From Vibrio lentus (GTDB lineage Bacteria; Pseudomonadota; Gammaproteobacteria; Enterobacterales; Vibrionaceae): a DNA stretch of 64,000 bases. The position numbers and the translations under genes are program-made. The DNA is taken from positions 30,983-94,982 of the forward strand of contig NZ_MCZK01000148.1 in assembly GCF_002875945.1 (NCBI RefSeq), read 5' to 3'. Positions 1-10,620 of the stretch are shown piece by piece. Each line of letters starts with the position of its first letter. The stretch's first letter is position 1. Under the pieces are notes generated by a model that ran no database searches, was not told where the DNA came from, and was given only the letters and a program-made list of their open reading frames with translations.

Positions 1-633
1 AAGCCAGAAGTGCAAAACAACAAATGGATGATGCCAATCGAAGCTCATGGCATTTTTACTCATTCTATCGGTTACCTTGTGTCAAAAGACGATGCGGCAA
101 TCTGGCGCGGTCCAATGGCGGCTAAAGCATTAGGTCAGCTCGTGAATGAAACCGTATGGCCAGAACTGGATTACCTTGTTATCGACATGCCACCGGGTAC
201 GGGTGATATTCAACTAACGCTTTCGCAGCAGATCCCAGTAACGGGCGCGGTAGTCGTGACAACACCTCAAGATTTGGCTTTAGCTGATGCACGCAAAGGC
301 GTGGCTATGTTTGATAAAGTGAGCGTGCCGGTTGCAGGCTTAGTGGAAAACATGAGCTACCATATCTGTAGTCATTGTGGCGAGAAAGAGCATATCTTCG
401 GTGCTGGTGGCGCGGAAGCGATGTCGGAAGAATTCTTCCTTGATATTTTGGCGCAGATTCCACTGCATATTGATGTGCGAGAAGACATCGATGCGGGCTG
501 CCCAACCGTTATTCGTCGTCCAGATAGCGAGCACACGCGTCATTACCTTGAGTTGGCTGAAAATGTTGCTGCGAAGATGTTCTGGACGGGAAAAGCGAGA
601 CCGGAAGCGATTAACTTTTCAATGGTTGATTAG
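1..633 (+). CDS. mrp: Mrp/ApbC iron-sulfur cluster carrier ATPase, 3' part
   Basis: This is the C-terminal part of the Mrp (ApbC) P-loop ATPase, which holds and passes on Fe-S clusters in the cytoplasm. The frame is open from base 1, so the true start and the Walker A loop lie outside the window. Visible family marks are the IDMPPGTGD segment and the HICSHCG motif, whose two cysteine codons at 367 and 376 would bind the bridging cluster between subunits. The C-terminus (PTVIRRPDSEH) matches the E. coli protein closely. In enterobacteria mrp lies next to metG, which may be upstream. The GTG at base 10 is internal and not a start. Confidence 0.95.
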   Translation, partial: KPEVQNNKWMMPIEAHGIFTHSIGYLVSKDDAAIWRGPMAAKALGQLVNETVWPELDYLVIDMPPGTGDIQLTLSQQIPVTGAVVVTTPQDLALADARKGVAMFDKVSVPVAGLVENMSYHICSHCGEKEHIFGAGGAEAMSEEFFLDILAQIPLHIDVREDIDAGCPTVIRRPDSEHTRHYLELAENVAAKMFWTGKARPEAINFSMVD

Positions 634-891
634 AGCAGATAAGTCTTAAAGCCGTATAAATAACGTTTGGGTGAGATAAATAGCTTTTGTATTTGGCTAG
701 ATAGTCGTTGGGTTTGTGCAAATAGTTGTACTCTAGTTATTCGAAAGCAAACGATTGTATTCATTTAATATATAGAGAACATCAATTTGACTGCAATTAG
801 CAAGAATGGCGACTAGAATCTATGTTGTTTAGCCCCTATAATCAGGCGGTTTATCTCTTCCCACCACCAAACCATATCGGGTGCAAAATTA

Positions 892-1533
892 ATGTCTGAT
901 AATAATCAATGTGTCATCGTAGGTATCGCTGGCGCTTCAGCATCAGGAAAAAGTCTGATTGCTAGTACAATTTATAATGAGTTGCGCGAGAAAGTAGGCG
1001 ACCATCAAATTGGTGTTATCACGGAAGATTGCTACTACAGCGACCAAAGCCACTTGAGTATGGAAGAGCGTGTTAAAACTAACTACGATCACCCAAATGC
1101 ACTGGATCATGATCTATTATGTGAACACCTACAGCAGCTAATGAGTGGCAATGCGGTAGAAGTTCCTGAATACAGCTACACGGAGCACACACGTACTTCT
1201 GAAACGACTACACTTACACCTAAGAAAGTGATCATTTTAGAAGGTATTCTGCTACTAACGGACCCACGTCTACGTAAATTGATGCACGCAAGTGTGTTTA
1301 TGGACACGCCGCTAGATATCTGTCTGTTACGTCGTGTTAAGCGTGATGTAGAAGAACGTGGTCGTACAATGGATACGGTACTTAAGCAATATCAGCAAAC
1401 AGTACGTCCAATGTTTATGCAGTTTATTGAGCCTTCAAAACAACACGCAGACATCATCGTTCCACGTGGTGGTAAAAACCGCATCGCGATTGATGTGCTA
1501 AAAGCGCACATTGCGAAGTTGTTGAAGTCTTAA
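892..1533 (+). CDS. udk: Uridine kinase
   Basis: Uridine/cytidine kinase of the pyrimidine salvage pathway, using a nucleoside triphosphate to make UMP or CMP in the cytoplasm. The 213-residue length is normal for the family. The Walker A loop GASASGKS is at residues 14-21, followed by the TEDCYYSDQ and NYDHPNALD segments that shape the nucleoside pocket. A clean TATAAT at 837-842 lies about 50 bases upstream and is a likely -10, although no good -35 is visible. The gene ends in its own terminator at 1587-1616 and appears monocistronic. Confidence 0.95.
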   Translation: MSDNNQCVIVGIAGASASGKSLIASTIYNELREKVGDHQIGVITEDCYYSDQSHLSMEERVKTNYDHPNALDHDLLCEHLQQLMSGNAVEVPEYSYTEHTRTSETTTLTPKKVIILEGILLLTDPRLRKLMHASVFMDTPLDICLLRRVKRDVEERGRTMDTVLKQYQQTVRPMFMQFIEPSKQHADIIVPRGGKNRIAIDVLKAHIAKLLKS

Positions 1534-1586
1534 TTAAGTAAAATTTTTGCCTAAGTGATTAACTTAGCTTTATTTTTTACCGAATC

Positions 1587-1616
1587 AGTGGCACTTTTAT
1601 AGTGCCACTTTCTTTT
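1587..1616 (+). terminator. Rho-independent terminator after udk
   Basis: A 9-base-pair stem (agtggcact / agtgccact) with a five-base loop is followed by ttctttt. It lies 53 bases after the udk stop and just ahead of the AsmA-like gene. Confidence 0.85.
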
Positions 1617-1640
1617 GGAATCTAAGCAAGGAATATGCGG

Positions 1641-3767
1641 ATGAAGAAACTACTCATTTTCATAGCTGTACCAGTGTTTGTTGTCGTTGCAGCAATTCTG
1701 GCACTAGTGCTGTTAGTGAACCCTAACCAATTTAAGCCATTAATTGTCGAACAAGCCCAAAAACACACAGGCTTAGAGCTTGTGATAGAAGGCGATATCA
1801 GTTGGCAATTCTTCCCATCTATTGGCTTTGAACTTGGTCAAACTGAACTACGTAATCCAGCAGGGTTTACTCAACCGAACCTATTTAAGGTTGATACCGT
1901 TGGCGTCGATGTTTCGGTTACTCCGCTATTTAGCAACCAACTAGAGATTGGTAACATCACTCTAGACGGTGCAGAGTTCTATTTGGAAACGCTTAAAGAT
2001 GGTCGCAAGAACATCGATGCGCTAACACAAGCGTCAGCGCCTCAAGAATCTGAACCTGCTGCAGATGCAAATGCTGAATCAGCACCTGCACCTCAAGAAC
2101 AAAACGCAACTGAAGCATCTGGTTGGAAGATCAACCTTGCGGGTGTCACTGTCTCAAACGCACTGTTTGAAATGGATGACAAGCAAGCGGGTTCATTCAC
2201 TAAGTTATACGATGTGTCTTTGAACTTATCAGAGTTCGCAGTGGACACATGGACAACTGCGACGTTTGCCGCTTCTGGTGAAAACAACCAACAAAAGTTT
2301 TCTGCTAACGGCAGCGCTGAATTCAAATTAGCGGAAGGCTTCGCAAGTTACGCATTACGTAATATTGACCTTAATGCTAAATTCAATGATCCAGCAACGT
2401 CGATCGAGTCGGCAAAGATTGGCTTGAATACGTTTGAGTTCGATAAGGTTAACCAACTGACTTACGCTGTCGTAGGTAAAGCTGCTGGCCTTGACCTTGA
2501 TCTTAAAGGTGGTGGTGAGCTAACGGTTGATAGCGCGATTTCAAAAGTAACATTGAACAAGCTAACGTTAGACTCAACATTCAAAGGCGACACGCTTCCT
2601 CAGTCACCAATGAAAGTGGATATGTTGTCTGACCTAAGCTTTGATCTAACTAAGAGCCACTTGAGCTTTGTGTTAGAGAAACTGCAAGCTAACTCTATTG
2701 CGTTAGATGGTAAAGCCGACGTAACCCTGTCTGAAATTCCAAAGGTTCGTTTCTCTCTTCATAGCCCGAACATCGACCTTGATGAGTTCTTAGGTCTAGG
2801 TAACACAACAGAAACGGCGAGCACGGCTCCTTCTGATTCTGCTGGTGGTTCAACGTCAAATGCTGGTAGCTCGGCTCCGGCGAAAGAAGTAGAACCTGAT
2901 CTGTCGGCACTGAAAACGTTAGACGTGAAAGGTGACATCACGATTGATAAGTTCAAGGCGAGCAATGCGAAAATGCAGAACGTGAAAACAGCGTTCTCTG
3001 TTAACCGTGGTATCGCACAGCTAACATCATTCACATCGAATCTTTACCAAGGTTCTATTTCTGCTACCGCTAAGTTAGACGCTCGTAAAACACCAGCGAC
3101 TTACACGGCTAAGAAGAAAATCAAAGGCGTGAAGGTTCAACCGCTGCTGGTTGATGTTGCAAACAACGACATGCTTGAAGGTACCGGTAATATCGATGTT
3201 AACGTGAAAGGTAAGAGCCTGACGCCAACTGGAATCAAGAAGAACCTAGTTGGAACCATCGCGATTAACTTTGAAGATGGCGCAGTGAATGGCATCAACG
3301 TTGCTCAACTGATTCGAGAAAACTACGCGAAGATTAAAGGCGAGAAAGTTGAAAGCACAAATGAAGCTCAAAAAACGGACTTCAGTGCAATGAAAGCAAC
3401 ACTGAAAGTAGACAAAGGTTGGGTTTCAACGAACGACTTATCGGCACAGTCGCCACTGTTACGTGTGACTGGTCAAGGCAAAGCAAACTTCATCAATGAA
3501 ACGGTCGACTTCCTAGTAAGAACGTCAATTGTTGGTTCATTAGAAGGTCAGGGGGGTAAGAACATCGATGATCTGAAAGATGTGACGATTCCTATTAAGG
3601 TGACTGGCCAGTGGGCTGACCCGAAATTTGCGCTTGTTTTTGATGATGTGTTGAAACAGAAAGCACAAAAAGAAATCGACCGTGGCGTGAATAAGCTAAC
3701 GGATAAGATCAAAGACGAGAAAACTAAAGAAGCGGTTGATGGTTTGTTGAAAGGTTTCTTTAACTAA
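1641..3767 (+). CDS. AsmA family protein
   Basis: AsmA-like envelope protein of 708 residues. An N-terminal membrane anchor (residues about 3-27) is followed by a large periplasmic part with the typical opening VEQAQKHTGLELVIEGDISW. AsmA-family proteins are thought to form long grooves that carry phospholipid between the membranes or influence outer-membrane assembly; the exact substrate here is unknown. A Pro/Ala/Glu-rich linker (residues about 135-160) and a Ser/Gly/Ala-rich linker (about 390-415) separate blocks of the repeat fold. I chose ATG 1641 because AAGGAA at 1628-1633 is correctly spaced for it. ATG 1635, two codons earlier, is too close to that site. Confidence 0.88.
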   Translation: MKKLLIFIAVPVFVVVAAILALVLLVNPNQFKPLIVEQAQKHTGLELVIEGDISWQFFPSIGFELGQTELRNPAGFTQPNLFKVDTVGVDVSVTPLFSNQLEIGNITLDGAEFYLETLKDGRKNIDALTQASAPQESEPAADANAESAPAPQEQNATEASGWKINLAGVTVSNALFEMDDKQAGSFTKLYDVSLNLSEFAVDTWTTATFAASGENNQQKFSANGSAEFKLAEGFASYALRNIDLNAKFNDPATSIESAKIGLNTFEFDKVNQLTYAVVGKAAGLDLDLKGGGELTVDSAISKVTLNKLTLDSTFKGDTLPQSPMKVDMLSDLSFDLTKSHLSFVLEKLQANSIALDGKADVTLSEIPKVRFSLHSPNIDLDEFLGLGNTTETASTAPSDSAGGSTSNAGSSAPAKEVEPDLSALKTLDVKGDITIDKFKASNAKMQNVKTAFSVNRGIAQLTSFTSNLYQGSISATAKLDARKTPATYTAKKKIKGVKVQPLLVDVANNDMLEGTGNIDVNVKGKSLTPTGIKKNLVGTIAINFEDGAVNGINVAQLIRENYAKIKGEKVESTNEAQKTDFSAMKATLKVDKGWVSTNDLSAQSPLLRVTGQGKANFINETVDFLVRTSIVGSLEGQGGKNIDDLKDVTIPIKVTGQWADPKFALVFDDVLKQKAQKEIDRGVNKLTDKIKDEKTKEAVDGLLKGFFN

Positions 3768-3792
3768 TCTTTACCTAACTCGCATATAAAAG

Positions 3793-3828
3793 AAGCGCCA
3801 TTCCTGTTGTAGGAATGGCGCTTTTGTT
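3793..3828 (+). terminator. Terminator after the AsmA-like gene
   Basis: A 13-base-pair stem (aagcgccattcct / aggaatggcgctt) with the loop gttgt is followed by tttgttt. The flanking A-run is short, so it mainly serves the plus strand. Confidence 0.88.
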
Positions 3829-3879
3829 TGGGCGCTGATAATAAGCAAGAGAGATTCACTATGATGCTCGTATCTTGAT

Positions 3880-3965
3880 CTAGGAATGACGAGCCTAGAC
3901 CGAAAGCTTCCTAGCGTCGTCATCTTTAAGAGGGAAGAATGATCGAGTCGGGGATCTCTAGTTGA
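3880..3965. repeat. Degenerate dispersed CGTCAT-type intergenic repeat, copy 1
   Basis: This gene-free stretch carries words (gcctagaccgaa, cgtcatc, gtcggggatctctag) that recur in similar order at 11946-11995 (cgtcatcccctagaccgacg ... agtagggaacctcc). It looks like a decayed intergenic repeat rather than part of a gene. The similarity was judged by eye only. Confidence 0.4.
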
Positions 3966-3971
3966 ACGGGA

Positions 3972-4577
3972 TTACCAGTCGACACCTTGCAGTGCTTTAA
4001 CACCGGATTCGAAAGCGTGCTTTACGTTACGGACTTCAGATACCGTGTCCGCCATCTCTGTCAGAGTTCGATGCGCACCACGACCAGTAATGATCACCGA
4101 TTGCATTTTCGGACGGTTGTTGAGAGCTTCTACCACTTCATCTAGCTCGATGTAGCCGTAACTCACCATGTAAGTCAGCTCATCAAACAGAATCACGTCA
4201 ATGGACTCATCAGCCAGCATCCGCTTACATTCTTTCCAGATACGTTGTGCGGCTTCAATATCTTTTGTTTTGTCTTGGGTTTCCCATGTAAAGCCAGTTC
4301 CCATGACTTGGAATTCAACATCCAGCTTTTGGAGAACGTTTTTTTCGCCGTTATCCCAAGTTCCTTTAACAAACTGAGCGACAGCACACTTCTTACCGTG
4401 ACCGACGGCACGTGTGATGGTGCCAAATCCAGATGTTGATTTACCTTTACCGTTACCAGTGATAACCAATAACAAGCCTTTCACTTCTTGCGCGGCCGCG
4501 ATACGTGCATCGACTTGTTCTTTTACTTTCTGTTGCCTTGCTTTATGGCGTTGTTCTTTGTTGTCTTCAGTCGACAT
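3972..4577 (-). CDS. cobO: Cob(I)yrinic acid a,c-diamide adenosyltransferase
   Basis: BtuR/CobO-type corrinoid adenosyltransferase. It moves the 5'-deoxyadenosyl group of ATP onto Co(I) corrinoids to make adenosylcobalamin. A long polar N-terminal helix precedes the variant P-loop GNGKGKSTSGFG; further family segments are VAQFVKGTW, ILFDELTYM and ITGRGAH. The open frame continues 21 codons upstream of the chosen start. I prefer the ATG at 4577 (protein beginning MSTEDNKEQRHK) because aaaggat precedes it at proper spacing and E. coli BtuR begins in the same region. The result is 201 residues, normal for the family. It is divergent from the phosphatase gene at 4662, sharing an 84-base promoter region. 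No B12 riboswitch is evident. Confidence 0.92.
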   Translation of the reverse strand: MSTEDNKEQRHKARQQKVKEQVDARIAAAQEVKGLLLVITGNGKGKSTSGFGTITRAVGHGKKCAVAQFVKGTWDNGEKNVLQKLDVEFQVMGTGFTWETQDKTKDIEAAQRIWKECKRMLADESIDVILFDELTYMVSYGYIELDEVVEALNNRPKMQSVIITGRGAHRTLTEMADTVSEVRNVKHAFESGVKALQGVDW

Positions 4578-4661
4578 AACAAATCCTTTTAAGTTGTGAT
4601 TGCACCTATCATAGCCTAACTTAACCATAGCAAAAACCATCGGAAGAACAGGTGATTACGA

Positions 4662-5111
4662 ATGAAGAAGATACTCGTTGTTTGTATGGGTAATATTTGT
4701 CGCTCGCCAACAGGTGAAGCGGTACTGAGGAAGAAGGCTAATCAGCTAGAAGTAGATGTTATTGTCGATTCTGCAGGGACGATTGGCTTTCATCAAGGCA
4801 ACCCACCAGACTCTCGTTCAAAGTCTGCAGGTGAGAAACGTGGTTACAGTTTCAAAGGTATTACGTCACGCAAAGTCGTGATGAACGACTTTGAAGAGTT
4901 TGACCTAATACTCGCGGCAGATAAGGCGAATTTAGATGACTTAATGAGCCAGTGTCCGGCTCATCTGCAATACAAGATTGCGTTGTTTTTGAGTTTCGGA
5001 GAATCGCAGTATCAAGAGATACCCGATCCGTATTATGGCGAAGGGAATGGTTTTGAGTTGGTATTGGATTTAATTGAAGAGTCTAGTGAAGCGATATTGC
5101 GCTCTATCTAA
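4662..5111 (+). CDS. Low-molecular-weight protein-tyrosine phosphatase
   Basis: Small cytoplasmic phosphatase of the LMW-PTP family, 149 residues. The signature C-x5-R-S loop is Cys8-MGNIC-Arg14-Ser15, and the general-acid motif DPYY starts near Asp122. Such enzymes dephosphorylate bacterial tyrosine kinases (Wzc type) in exopolysaccharide clusters or act as orphans. No kinase or polysaccharide gene is near, so this one is an orphan here and its substrate is unknown. An arsenate reductase role is less likely because the cysteines of that family are absent. Confidence 0.88.
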   Translation: MKKILVVCMGNICRSPTGEAVLRKKANQLEVDVIVDSAGTIGFHQGNPPDSRSKSAGEKRGYSFKGITSRKVVMNDFEEFDLILAADKANLDDLMSQCPAHLQYKIALFLSFGESQYQEIPDPYYGEGNGFELVLDLIEESSEAILRSI

Positions 5112-5161
5112 CGCCGAAACTATGTTCCGTGTTCCCACATTAGATATAAAACGACGGGTAT

Positions 5162-5192
5162 AAAAAAGGCCGACATTCAATGTCGGCCTTTC
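5162..5192. terminator. Bidirectional terminator between convergent genes
   Basis: An 11-base-pair stem (aaaggccgaca / tgtcggccttt) with the loop ttcaa lies between the phosphatase gene and the SulP gene. An A-run on the left and a short T-run on the right allow it to serve both strands. Confidence 0.85.
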
Positions 5193-5220
5193 TAAATCTA
5201 ACGATAAGCGATGGCTAAAA

Positions 5221-6768
5221 TTACTTAGACATTACTTTGTAGATTGGGTCTTCTGCAACGTTCGCTTCAACTAAGCTACCCGCTTTATGCAGCATAGCAA
5301 CACAGTCTTGGCTTAGGTGACGAAGATGAAGAGTTTTGCCCAGAGCAGCGTAACGATCGGCAATCGTGTCGATTGCTTCAATTGCTGAGTGGTCAGTAAC
5401 GCGTGAGTTTGCAAAATCAACGATAACATCTTGTGGATCGTTGTATGAGTCAAACAACTCAAGGAAGTTAGCGGTTGAACCAAAGAAGATTGGACCGTTA
5501 ACTTTGTACTCTTTTGAGCCTTCAGCGTTTACTGATGTGTCTGCGTAGATGTGCTTAGCATGTTGCCATGCAAACATTAGTGCAGAAGCAACAACACCCA
5601 CACCAACTGCTACCGCTAGGTCTGTTAGTACTGTAACTACAGTTACAAGAACGATAACGAAGAAGTCTTGTTTAGGAACGCGACGAGCCAGCTTGAAGGT
5701 TGCCCATTCAAACGTACCGATAACAACCATAAACATAACACCCACTAGCGCAGCTAGAGGAATCATTTCGATAAGCGCAGAGCCGAACAGGATGAACATC
5801 AGCAGTGCAACTGCAGCTACGATACCTGAAAGACGACCACGACCACCTGAGTTTACGTTGATCATCGATTGACCGATCATCGCACAACCACCCATCGCAC
5901 CGAATACTGAACACGTTACGTTAGCCATACCTTGACCCACACATTCACGGTTAGATTGACCACGAGTGTTTGTCATTTCGTCTAGTACCGTTAGTGTCAG
6001 TAGAGACTCAATCAAGCCGATAGCCGCAAGGATAATTGCGTATGGCAGGATGATTTGTAGCGTCTCGAAAGAAACCGGAACAGCAGGAATAGAGAACGTT
6101 GGCAGAGAGCCTGCAAGTGTTGCAGCTTCGTCACCAGACATAGTACGTAGGAAATCAACAACAGTACGAGTTTCAAGATCAAGGCCGACAACCAAAGCCG
6201 TTACCGTAACAATAGCAACCAGTGAAGATGGTACTGCAGTTGTTAGTTTAGGCAGGAAGTGGATGATACCCATTGTTAGCGCAACTAAGCCTAACATCAG
6301 TGTCATTTGACCAGTTGGTAGCCAAGTTAATACACCTGTTACGTCTGGTGCTTTAAATTGTCCAAGCTGTGCTAAGAAGATAACGATCGCTAAACCGTTC
6401 ACGAAACCAATCATTACTGGGTGCGGAACGATACGGATGAATTTACCTAGCTTGAATACACCCGCTGCAATTTGCAGAAGGCCAGCCATCATTACTGCGG
6501 CAAAGAGGTATTGAACGCCGTGGGTTGCTACTAGGCTCACCATTACTACAGCCATTGCGCCAGTTGCACCAGAAATCATACCTGGACGACCGCCGAAGAC
6601 AGAAGTGATTAAACCTACGATGAATGCCGCGTAAAGACCAACCATTGGGTCAACGCCTGCAACAAAGGCGAATGCTACGGCTTCAGGTACCAGAGCTAGG
6701 GCTACTGTTAGACCTGAAAGCACATCATTTTTTACAGAGTGCTTTGAAAATTGTGGGAATTCGAACAT
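5221..6768 (-). CDS. SulP family inorganic anion transporter with STAS domain
   Basis: Inner-membrane SulP/SLC26-type transporter, 515 residues. The hydrophobic part begins with [23 protein letters not shown], the family's first-helix signature, and has about ten or more membrane segments up to residue about 400. A STAS domain follows (residues about 410-515) containing [17 protein letters not shown]. Relatives carry sulfate, bicarbonate or dicarboxylates, often with Na+ or H+; the sequence does not decide which. Its neighbours do not help: rne lies upstream on the same strand but is closed by a terminator. The 261-base gap to rne leaves room for its own promoter. Confidence 0.9.
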   Translation of the reverse strand: MFEFPQFSKHSVKNDVLSGLTVALALVPEAVAFAFVAGVDPMVGLYAAFIVGLITSVFGGRPGMISGATGAMAVVMVSLVATHGVQYLFAAVMMAGLLQIAAGVFKLGKFIRIVPHPVMIGFVNGLAIVIFLAQLGQFKAPDVTGVLTWLPTGQMTLMLGLVALTMGIIHFLPKLTTAVPSSLVAIVTVTALVVGLDLETRTVVDFLRTMSGDEAATLAGSLPTFSIPAVPVSFETLQIILPYAIILAAIGLIESLLTLTVLDEMTNTRGQSNRECVGQGMANVTCSVFGAMGGCAMIGQSMINVNSGGRGRLSGIVAAVALLMFILFGSALIEMIPLAALVGVMFMVVIGTFEWATFKLARRVPKQDFFVIVLVTVVTVLTDLAVAVGVGVVASALMFAWQHAKHIYADTSVNAEGSKEYKVNGPIFFGSTANFLELFDSYNDPQDVIVDFANSRVTDHSAIEAIDTIADRYAALGKTLHLRHLSQDCVAMLHKAGSLVEANVAEDPIYKVMSK

Positions 6769-6962
6769 GTTTGCTCAGCTATGCTTAAAATGGGTTTACC
6801 GACAAGAGTGTATTGCGTAGCCAAACAGTGATGAAAAAGAGCGGCAATAGCTAAGTGTCGAAAATATAAGTGCGCGAATGCTACCCAAAAATGTGATTAA
6901 GTTCAAGGTTGAACCCCATTTTGAGTAATATATCTATTATAACCAATCGGAACTGTGGATAT

Positions 6963-6995
6963 AAAAAAAGGGCGACTTATGAATAAGTCGCCCTT
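6963..6995 (-). terminator. Terminator after rne
   Basis: A stem of up to 13 base pairs (aagggcgacttat / ataagtcgccctt) lies 35 bases past the rne stop. Read on the minus strand it ends in a seven-base T-run. Confidence 0.9.
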
Positions 6996-7029
6996 AGATA
7001 GTTCTTTGCAGATTACTCTGCGAAGCTCA

Positions 7030-10000
7030 TTAGTATTGAGGTTTAGTCATGCCAGCGCCGGCTTTATTTGACGCTGCTTGGCTGCCTGCACCTTTCGATA
7101 CAAAACGCTCAGTACGGAATGGAGCTGCAACAACTTGAATCTCTTTGATCTCTTGAGGACCAGGAGCTTTAGTCATTGGAGAACCCGCTTGTTTCTTCGC
7201 TTCTACTGCCTTCGGTGCTGCTTTAGGAGCTTGTGCTTTTACCACAGGAGCTTCTTCTACTTTTGCACTTTCAGCTTTAGGCGCTTCAACCGCTTTTGCT
7301 GGTTCAATAACAGCTTCAGTTTCAACAGGCGCTTCAGTTTCAACAGGCGCTTCAGTTTCAACAATTGTCTCTGCTACAACGTCTTCAGCTTTAACTGTCT
7401 CAACAGGAGCTTCAACTACTGATGTTGTAACTACCGGAGCTTCTTCAACTACCGCAGGAGCTTCAGTAACCTGAGCTTCAACGACAGTTTCAGCTTCTTT
7501 ACGGCGGATAATGACTTTACCCATCGCAAGTTCAGGACATGCAAAGCCGCCTGCCATAGCAGTGTTACTTTGCGGTGCCGTCTCTTGAGCTACGTTTTGC
7601 TCTTGTACAGCAACTTGAGTTTCAACTGCTACTTCAACTTCAGCCACTTCAGGTTTTGTCTGATTGTGGTGAGGTTTTGGAATGAAGCGAGGCATCACTT
7701 TACCCATAGCCATCTCTGGAGAAGCTACACCACCTTTACGTAGGCGGAATGGGTTAGGGCGACGATCACGACCGCGACGACGACGTTGACCACTTGCACG
7801 TAGGTGACGTGGTGAACGGCGGTTACGACGTTGCTTCGGCTCTTCCTGTTCAGTTTGCTCTGAGTCTACTTGAGTTGCTTCAACTTGCTCAGCAACCTTC
7901 TGTTCTTGAGCTACAGCTTGTTCGTGATTTGCTGCTTGTGCCTTTTGCTCTTTTGAAGCGTTATCGGCATTGTTGTCAGCTTCTGCTTGAGCTAGTTGAT
8001 CTTTAACTCGAACTTGCTTATTCAGTTTACGACGCTGGCGACGCTCTTTAATCTTCACAGCTTTTGCTTCAGGCTTCGCCTTAGGCGCTTCTGGTTTATC
8101 AGCTTGCGCTTCTGCTGCTAGCTGTAGACCTTCTTCTGCTAATTTAGATGGAGCTTGCTCTTCACGTAGCTTCTGCTCATCACGTGGCTTATTGCGACGA
8201 TCTTGCTTAGGCTTACGTGGTTGACGAGTTTGCTGTGGAGCTGCTTCTTTTTGCTCTTCAGGCTTCTCATCACGTACAGGCTTACGACGGCGTTTGTTGT
8301 CACGGTTTTCGTTACGATTGTCACCACGCTCGCTGCGCTCATTACGTTCACCGCGCTCACCACGTTGGTTACGACGGCGATTATCGTTACGATCACGGCG
8401 TTGACGGTTGCCGTTGTTGCGGTTGTTCTTAGGCTTTTCTTCTTCTTTCTTCTCTTCTTCTTTCTTCTCTTCTTGAGTTGAAGATCCAAATAAGAAGCTA
8501 CCGATAGCTTTGAAGAAACGACCAATTAGACCTGGTTCTTGCGTTGTTGCAGCTGGTTCAACTTTCTTCTCTTCAACAGCTTTAGGGGCTGGAGCAGGAG
8601 TCGGTGCTGATTGAGCTGGAGCCGCGAAACCTTTCAGAGCTGGCTCTTCGATCTTCTTAGGACGAATAGTCTGTTCTGCTGGTTCTTTGCTTTCTGCTTC
8701 TTTTAGAGCTTCTAGCTTGTTAGGCAGTAGGTAAGATAGTAGATCGAACTCTTCACCTTCACGTACACGGATAACCTCAAAATGTGGCGTTTCCATGTCA
8801 GAGTTAGGAACAACAGTGATCTTAACTTCTTGGTTCTTCTCGATGTGGTTTACTGAGCGACGTTTCTCGTTCAATAGGTAAGAAGCGATAGGAACAGGGA
8901 CTACAGCAAGAACTTGCGCAGTGTTGTCTTTTAGAGCTTCTTCTTCGATCAGACGTAGAACAGATAGTGCTAGAGATTCGTTATCACGAACAACACCAGT
9001 ACCTGTACAACGAGGACAAATGTGGTGGCTTGCTTCTGCTAGTGATGGGCTCAAACGTTGACGAGACATCTCTAGAAGACCAAAGCGAGAAATACGACCA
9101 ATCTGAACACGTGCGCGATCTAAACGAACAGCATCACGTAGACGGCTTTCTACTTCGCGTTGGTGGCGAACCGGAGTCATATCGATAAAGTCGATAACAA
9201 CAAGACCACCTAGATCACGTAGACGTAATTGACGTGCAATTTCATCGGCTGCTTCTAGGTTAGTGTTAAGTGCTGTTTCTTCGATATCGCCGCCCTTTGT
9301 TGCACGAGCAGAGTTGATATCGATAGAAGTCAGAGCTTCTGTTGGGTCGATTACGATAGAACCACCAGATGGAAGACGAACTTCACGTTGGAAAGCAGAT
9401 TCGATCTGGCTTTCAATCTGGTAATGGCTGAATAGTGGCACTTCACCATCGTATTTCTTAACGCGATTCATGAAATCTGGGCGTATTAATTGAATGTGCG
9501 CTTGTGCACGTTCAAAAATAGTATTGCTGTCGATTAGAATCTCGCCAATATCACGACGTAGATAGTCACGAATCGCGCGAACGATAACGTTACTTTCTTG
9601 GTGAATAAGGAAAGGAGCTGCATTTGAATCAGAAGCTTGCTTGATAGCGCCCCAGTGATTCAATAGAACGTTCAAGTCCCACTCTAGCTCTTCTGCACTT
9701 TTGCCAACACCCGCTGTACGCACGATTAAACCCATGCCTTGAGGTAGCTCAAGAGTGCTTAATGCTGCTTTCAGTTGAGTGCGTTCATCACCTTCGATAC
9801 GACGAGAAATACCGCCAGCACGAGGGTTATTAGGCATAAGAACTAAGTAACTACCAGCCAAAGAGATGAAAGTTGTCAGTGCAGCGCCTTTGCTACCACG
9901 TTCTTCTTTCTCAACTTGTACGATTACTTCTTGTCCTTCTCTTAGCACTTCTTTAATGCTAGGACGGCCTTGGTATGTATAACCTTCAGGGAAGTATTCG

Positions 10001-10224
10001 CGGGCAATTTCTTTAAGAGGGAGGAAACCGTGACGTTCTGCGCCGTAATCAACAAATGCCGCTTCTAGGCTTGGTTCAATACGGGTAATACGTCCTTTGT
10101 AGATATTCGCTTTCTTTGACTCGTGACCTGGACTTTCGATATCTAGATCGAACAGTCGCTGGCCATCAACCAAAGCGACACGCAACTCTTCTTTTTGAGT
10201 TGCGTTAATTAACATTCTTTTCAT
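7030..10224 (-). CDS. rne: Ribonuclease E
   Basis: Essential endoribonuclease and degradosome scaffold, 1064 residues. The N-terminal half is strongly conserved: start [19 protein letters not shown]1 domain (about 36-120), 5' sensor and DNase I-like regions. The catalytic aspartates lie in SIDINSARA and [10 protein letters not shown], and the zinc-link is CPRCTGTG near residue 405. After about residue 520 the chain becomes low-complexity and disordered: K/E runs, R/N-rich RNA-binding stretches, then E/A/V-rich segments with tandem APVETE units. Two copies of a PE(M/L)AMGKV motif (near residues 825 and 890) may be short partner-binding motifs. The extreme C-terminus ([18 protein letters not shown]) lies where E. 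coli RNase E binds PNPase. Confidence 0.97.
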   Translation of the reverse strand: MKRMLINATQKEELRVALVDGQRLFDLDIESPGHESKKANIYKGRITRIEPSLEAAFVDYGAERHGFLPLKEIAREYFPEGYTYQGRPSIKEVLREGQEVIVQVEKEERGSKGAALTTFISLAGSYLVLMPNNPRAGGISRRIEGDERTQLKAALSTLELPQGMGLIVRTAGVGKSAEELEWDLNVLLNHWGAIKQASDSNAAPFLIHQESNVIVRAIRDYLRRDIGEILIDSNTIFERAQAHIQLIRPDFMNRVKKYDGEVPLFSHYQIESQIESAFQREVRLPSGGSIVIDPTEALTSIDINSARATKGGDIEETALNTNLEAADEIARQLRLRDLGGLVVIDFIDMTPVRHQREVESRLRDAVRLDRARVQIGRISRFGLLEMSRQRLSPSLAEASHHICPRCTGTGVVRDNESLALSVLRLIEEEALKDNTAQVLAVVPVPIASYLLNEKRRSVNHIEKNQEVKITVVPNSDMETPHFEVIRVREGEEFDLLSYLLPNKLEALKEAESKEPAEQTIRPKKIEEPALKGFAAPAQSAPTPAPAPKAVEEKKVEPAATTQEPGLIGRFFKAIGSFLFGSSTQEEKKEEEKKEEEKPKNNRNNGNRQRRDRNDNRRRNQRGERGERNERSERGDNRNENRDNKRRRKPVRDEKPEEQKEAAPQQTRQPRKPKQDRRNKPRDEQKLREEQAPSKLAEEGLQLAAEAQADKPEAPKAKPEAKAVKIKERRQRRKLNKQVRVKDQLAQAEADNNADNASKEQKAQAANHEQAVAQEQKVAEQVEATQVDSEQTEQEEPKQRRNRRSPRHLRASGQRRRRGRDRRPNPFRLRKGGVASPEMAMGKVMPRFIPKPHHNQTKPEVAEVEVAVETQVAVQEQNVAQETAPQSNTAMAGGFACPELAMGKVIIRRKEAETVVEAQVTEAPAVVEEAPVVTTSVVEAPVETVKAEDVVAETIVETEAPVETEAPVETEAVIEPAKAVEAPKAESAKVEEAPVVKAQAPKAAPKAVEAKKQAGSPMTKAPGPQEIKEIQVVAAPFRTERFVSKGAGSQAASNKAGAGMTKPQY
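7312..7361 (-). repeat. 18-bp tandem repeat inside the rne C-terminal coding region
   Basis: The unit acaggcgcttcagtttca is repeated, with a further partial copy, in the disordered tail of RNase E. It encodes the acidic APVETE units. An 18-base unit keeps the reading frame, so copy-number changes would only lengthen or shorten the linker. Confidence 0.7.
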
Positions 10225-10620
10225 TTAGAAATTCTCATTGTCTTTTCTTATTTTCATCATTGTTCTTATCGCTTTATTCGTTTCTCATGGTGCCAGATCC
10301 CATGGCTTTATCGGTGCAGCCTCCCGGCTGGAGAGGGATGCTCTGGGGCACGTCAGTCATCATAGGAAGTTAGCCTATGATCCGCGATGTGGCGGTGAAT
10401 ACTCAACATGAGCGTACGTGAGTAGAGCGATAAGGAACTCAGTTGACCGTGTCTTACGCCGATTGCAGCACTGTCTAATCTGAGTTATCTACTCATTTAC
10501 TTGCTTATGAATGGTTAGCTGTTTAAATAATAGTCAAACCACTGATAGCAGCTGTGAACTATAGCAGCGGTCGGTAAACACAGCAATCTGCTTTGTCGGA
10601 ATGCGGTAAAAAAAACAGTT
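10225..10620 (-). promoter_or_regulatory. Long structured 5' leader and promoter region of rne
   Basis: The 617-base gap between divergent rne and rluC (10225-10841) has no credible gene. Read on the minus strand, the rne side is rich in inverted repeats, for example an 8-base-pair hairpin at 10359-10381 (atcatagg / cctatgat) and a GC-rich block at about 10300-10350. In E. coli the 361-nt rne leader folds into hairpins through which RNase E controls its own mRNA. Position and length fit the same arrangement. I cannot assign the individual hairpins or the exact transcription start. Confidence 0.55.

Noticed and set aside
4578..4661. Cobalamin riboswitch before cobO
   Set aside because: The 84-base divergent gap is too short to hold the roughly 200-base B12 aptamer, and the B12 box is not visible.
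5549..6310. Plus-strand frames opposite the SulP gene
   Set aside because: They are antisense shadows with Thr/Ile-rich composition, no family features and no ribosome sites.
8139..8525. Long open frames on both strands inside the rne tail
   Set aside because: They are produced by low-complexity K/E/R/N codons of rne; they encode monotonous Val/Thr or Phe/Leu strings with no start signals.
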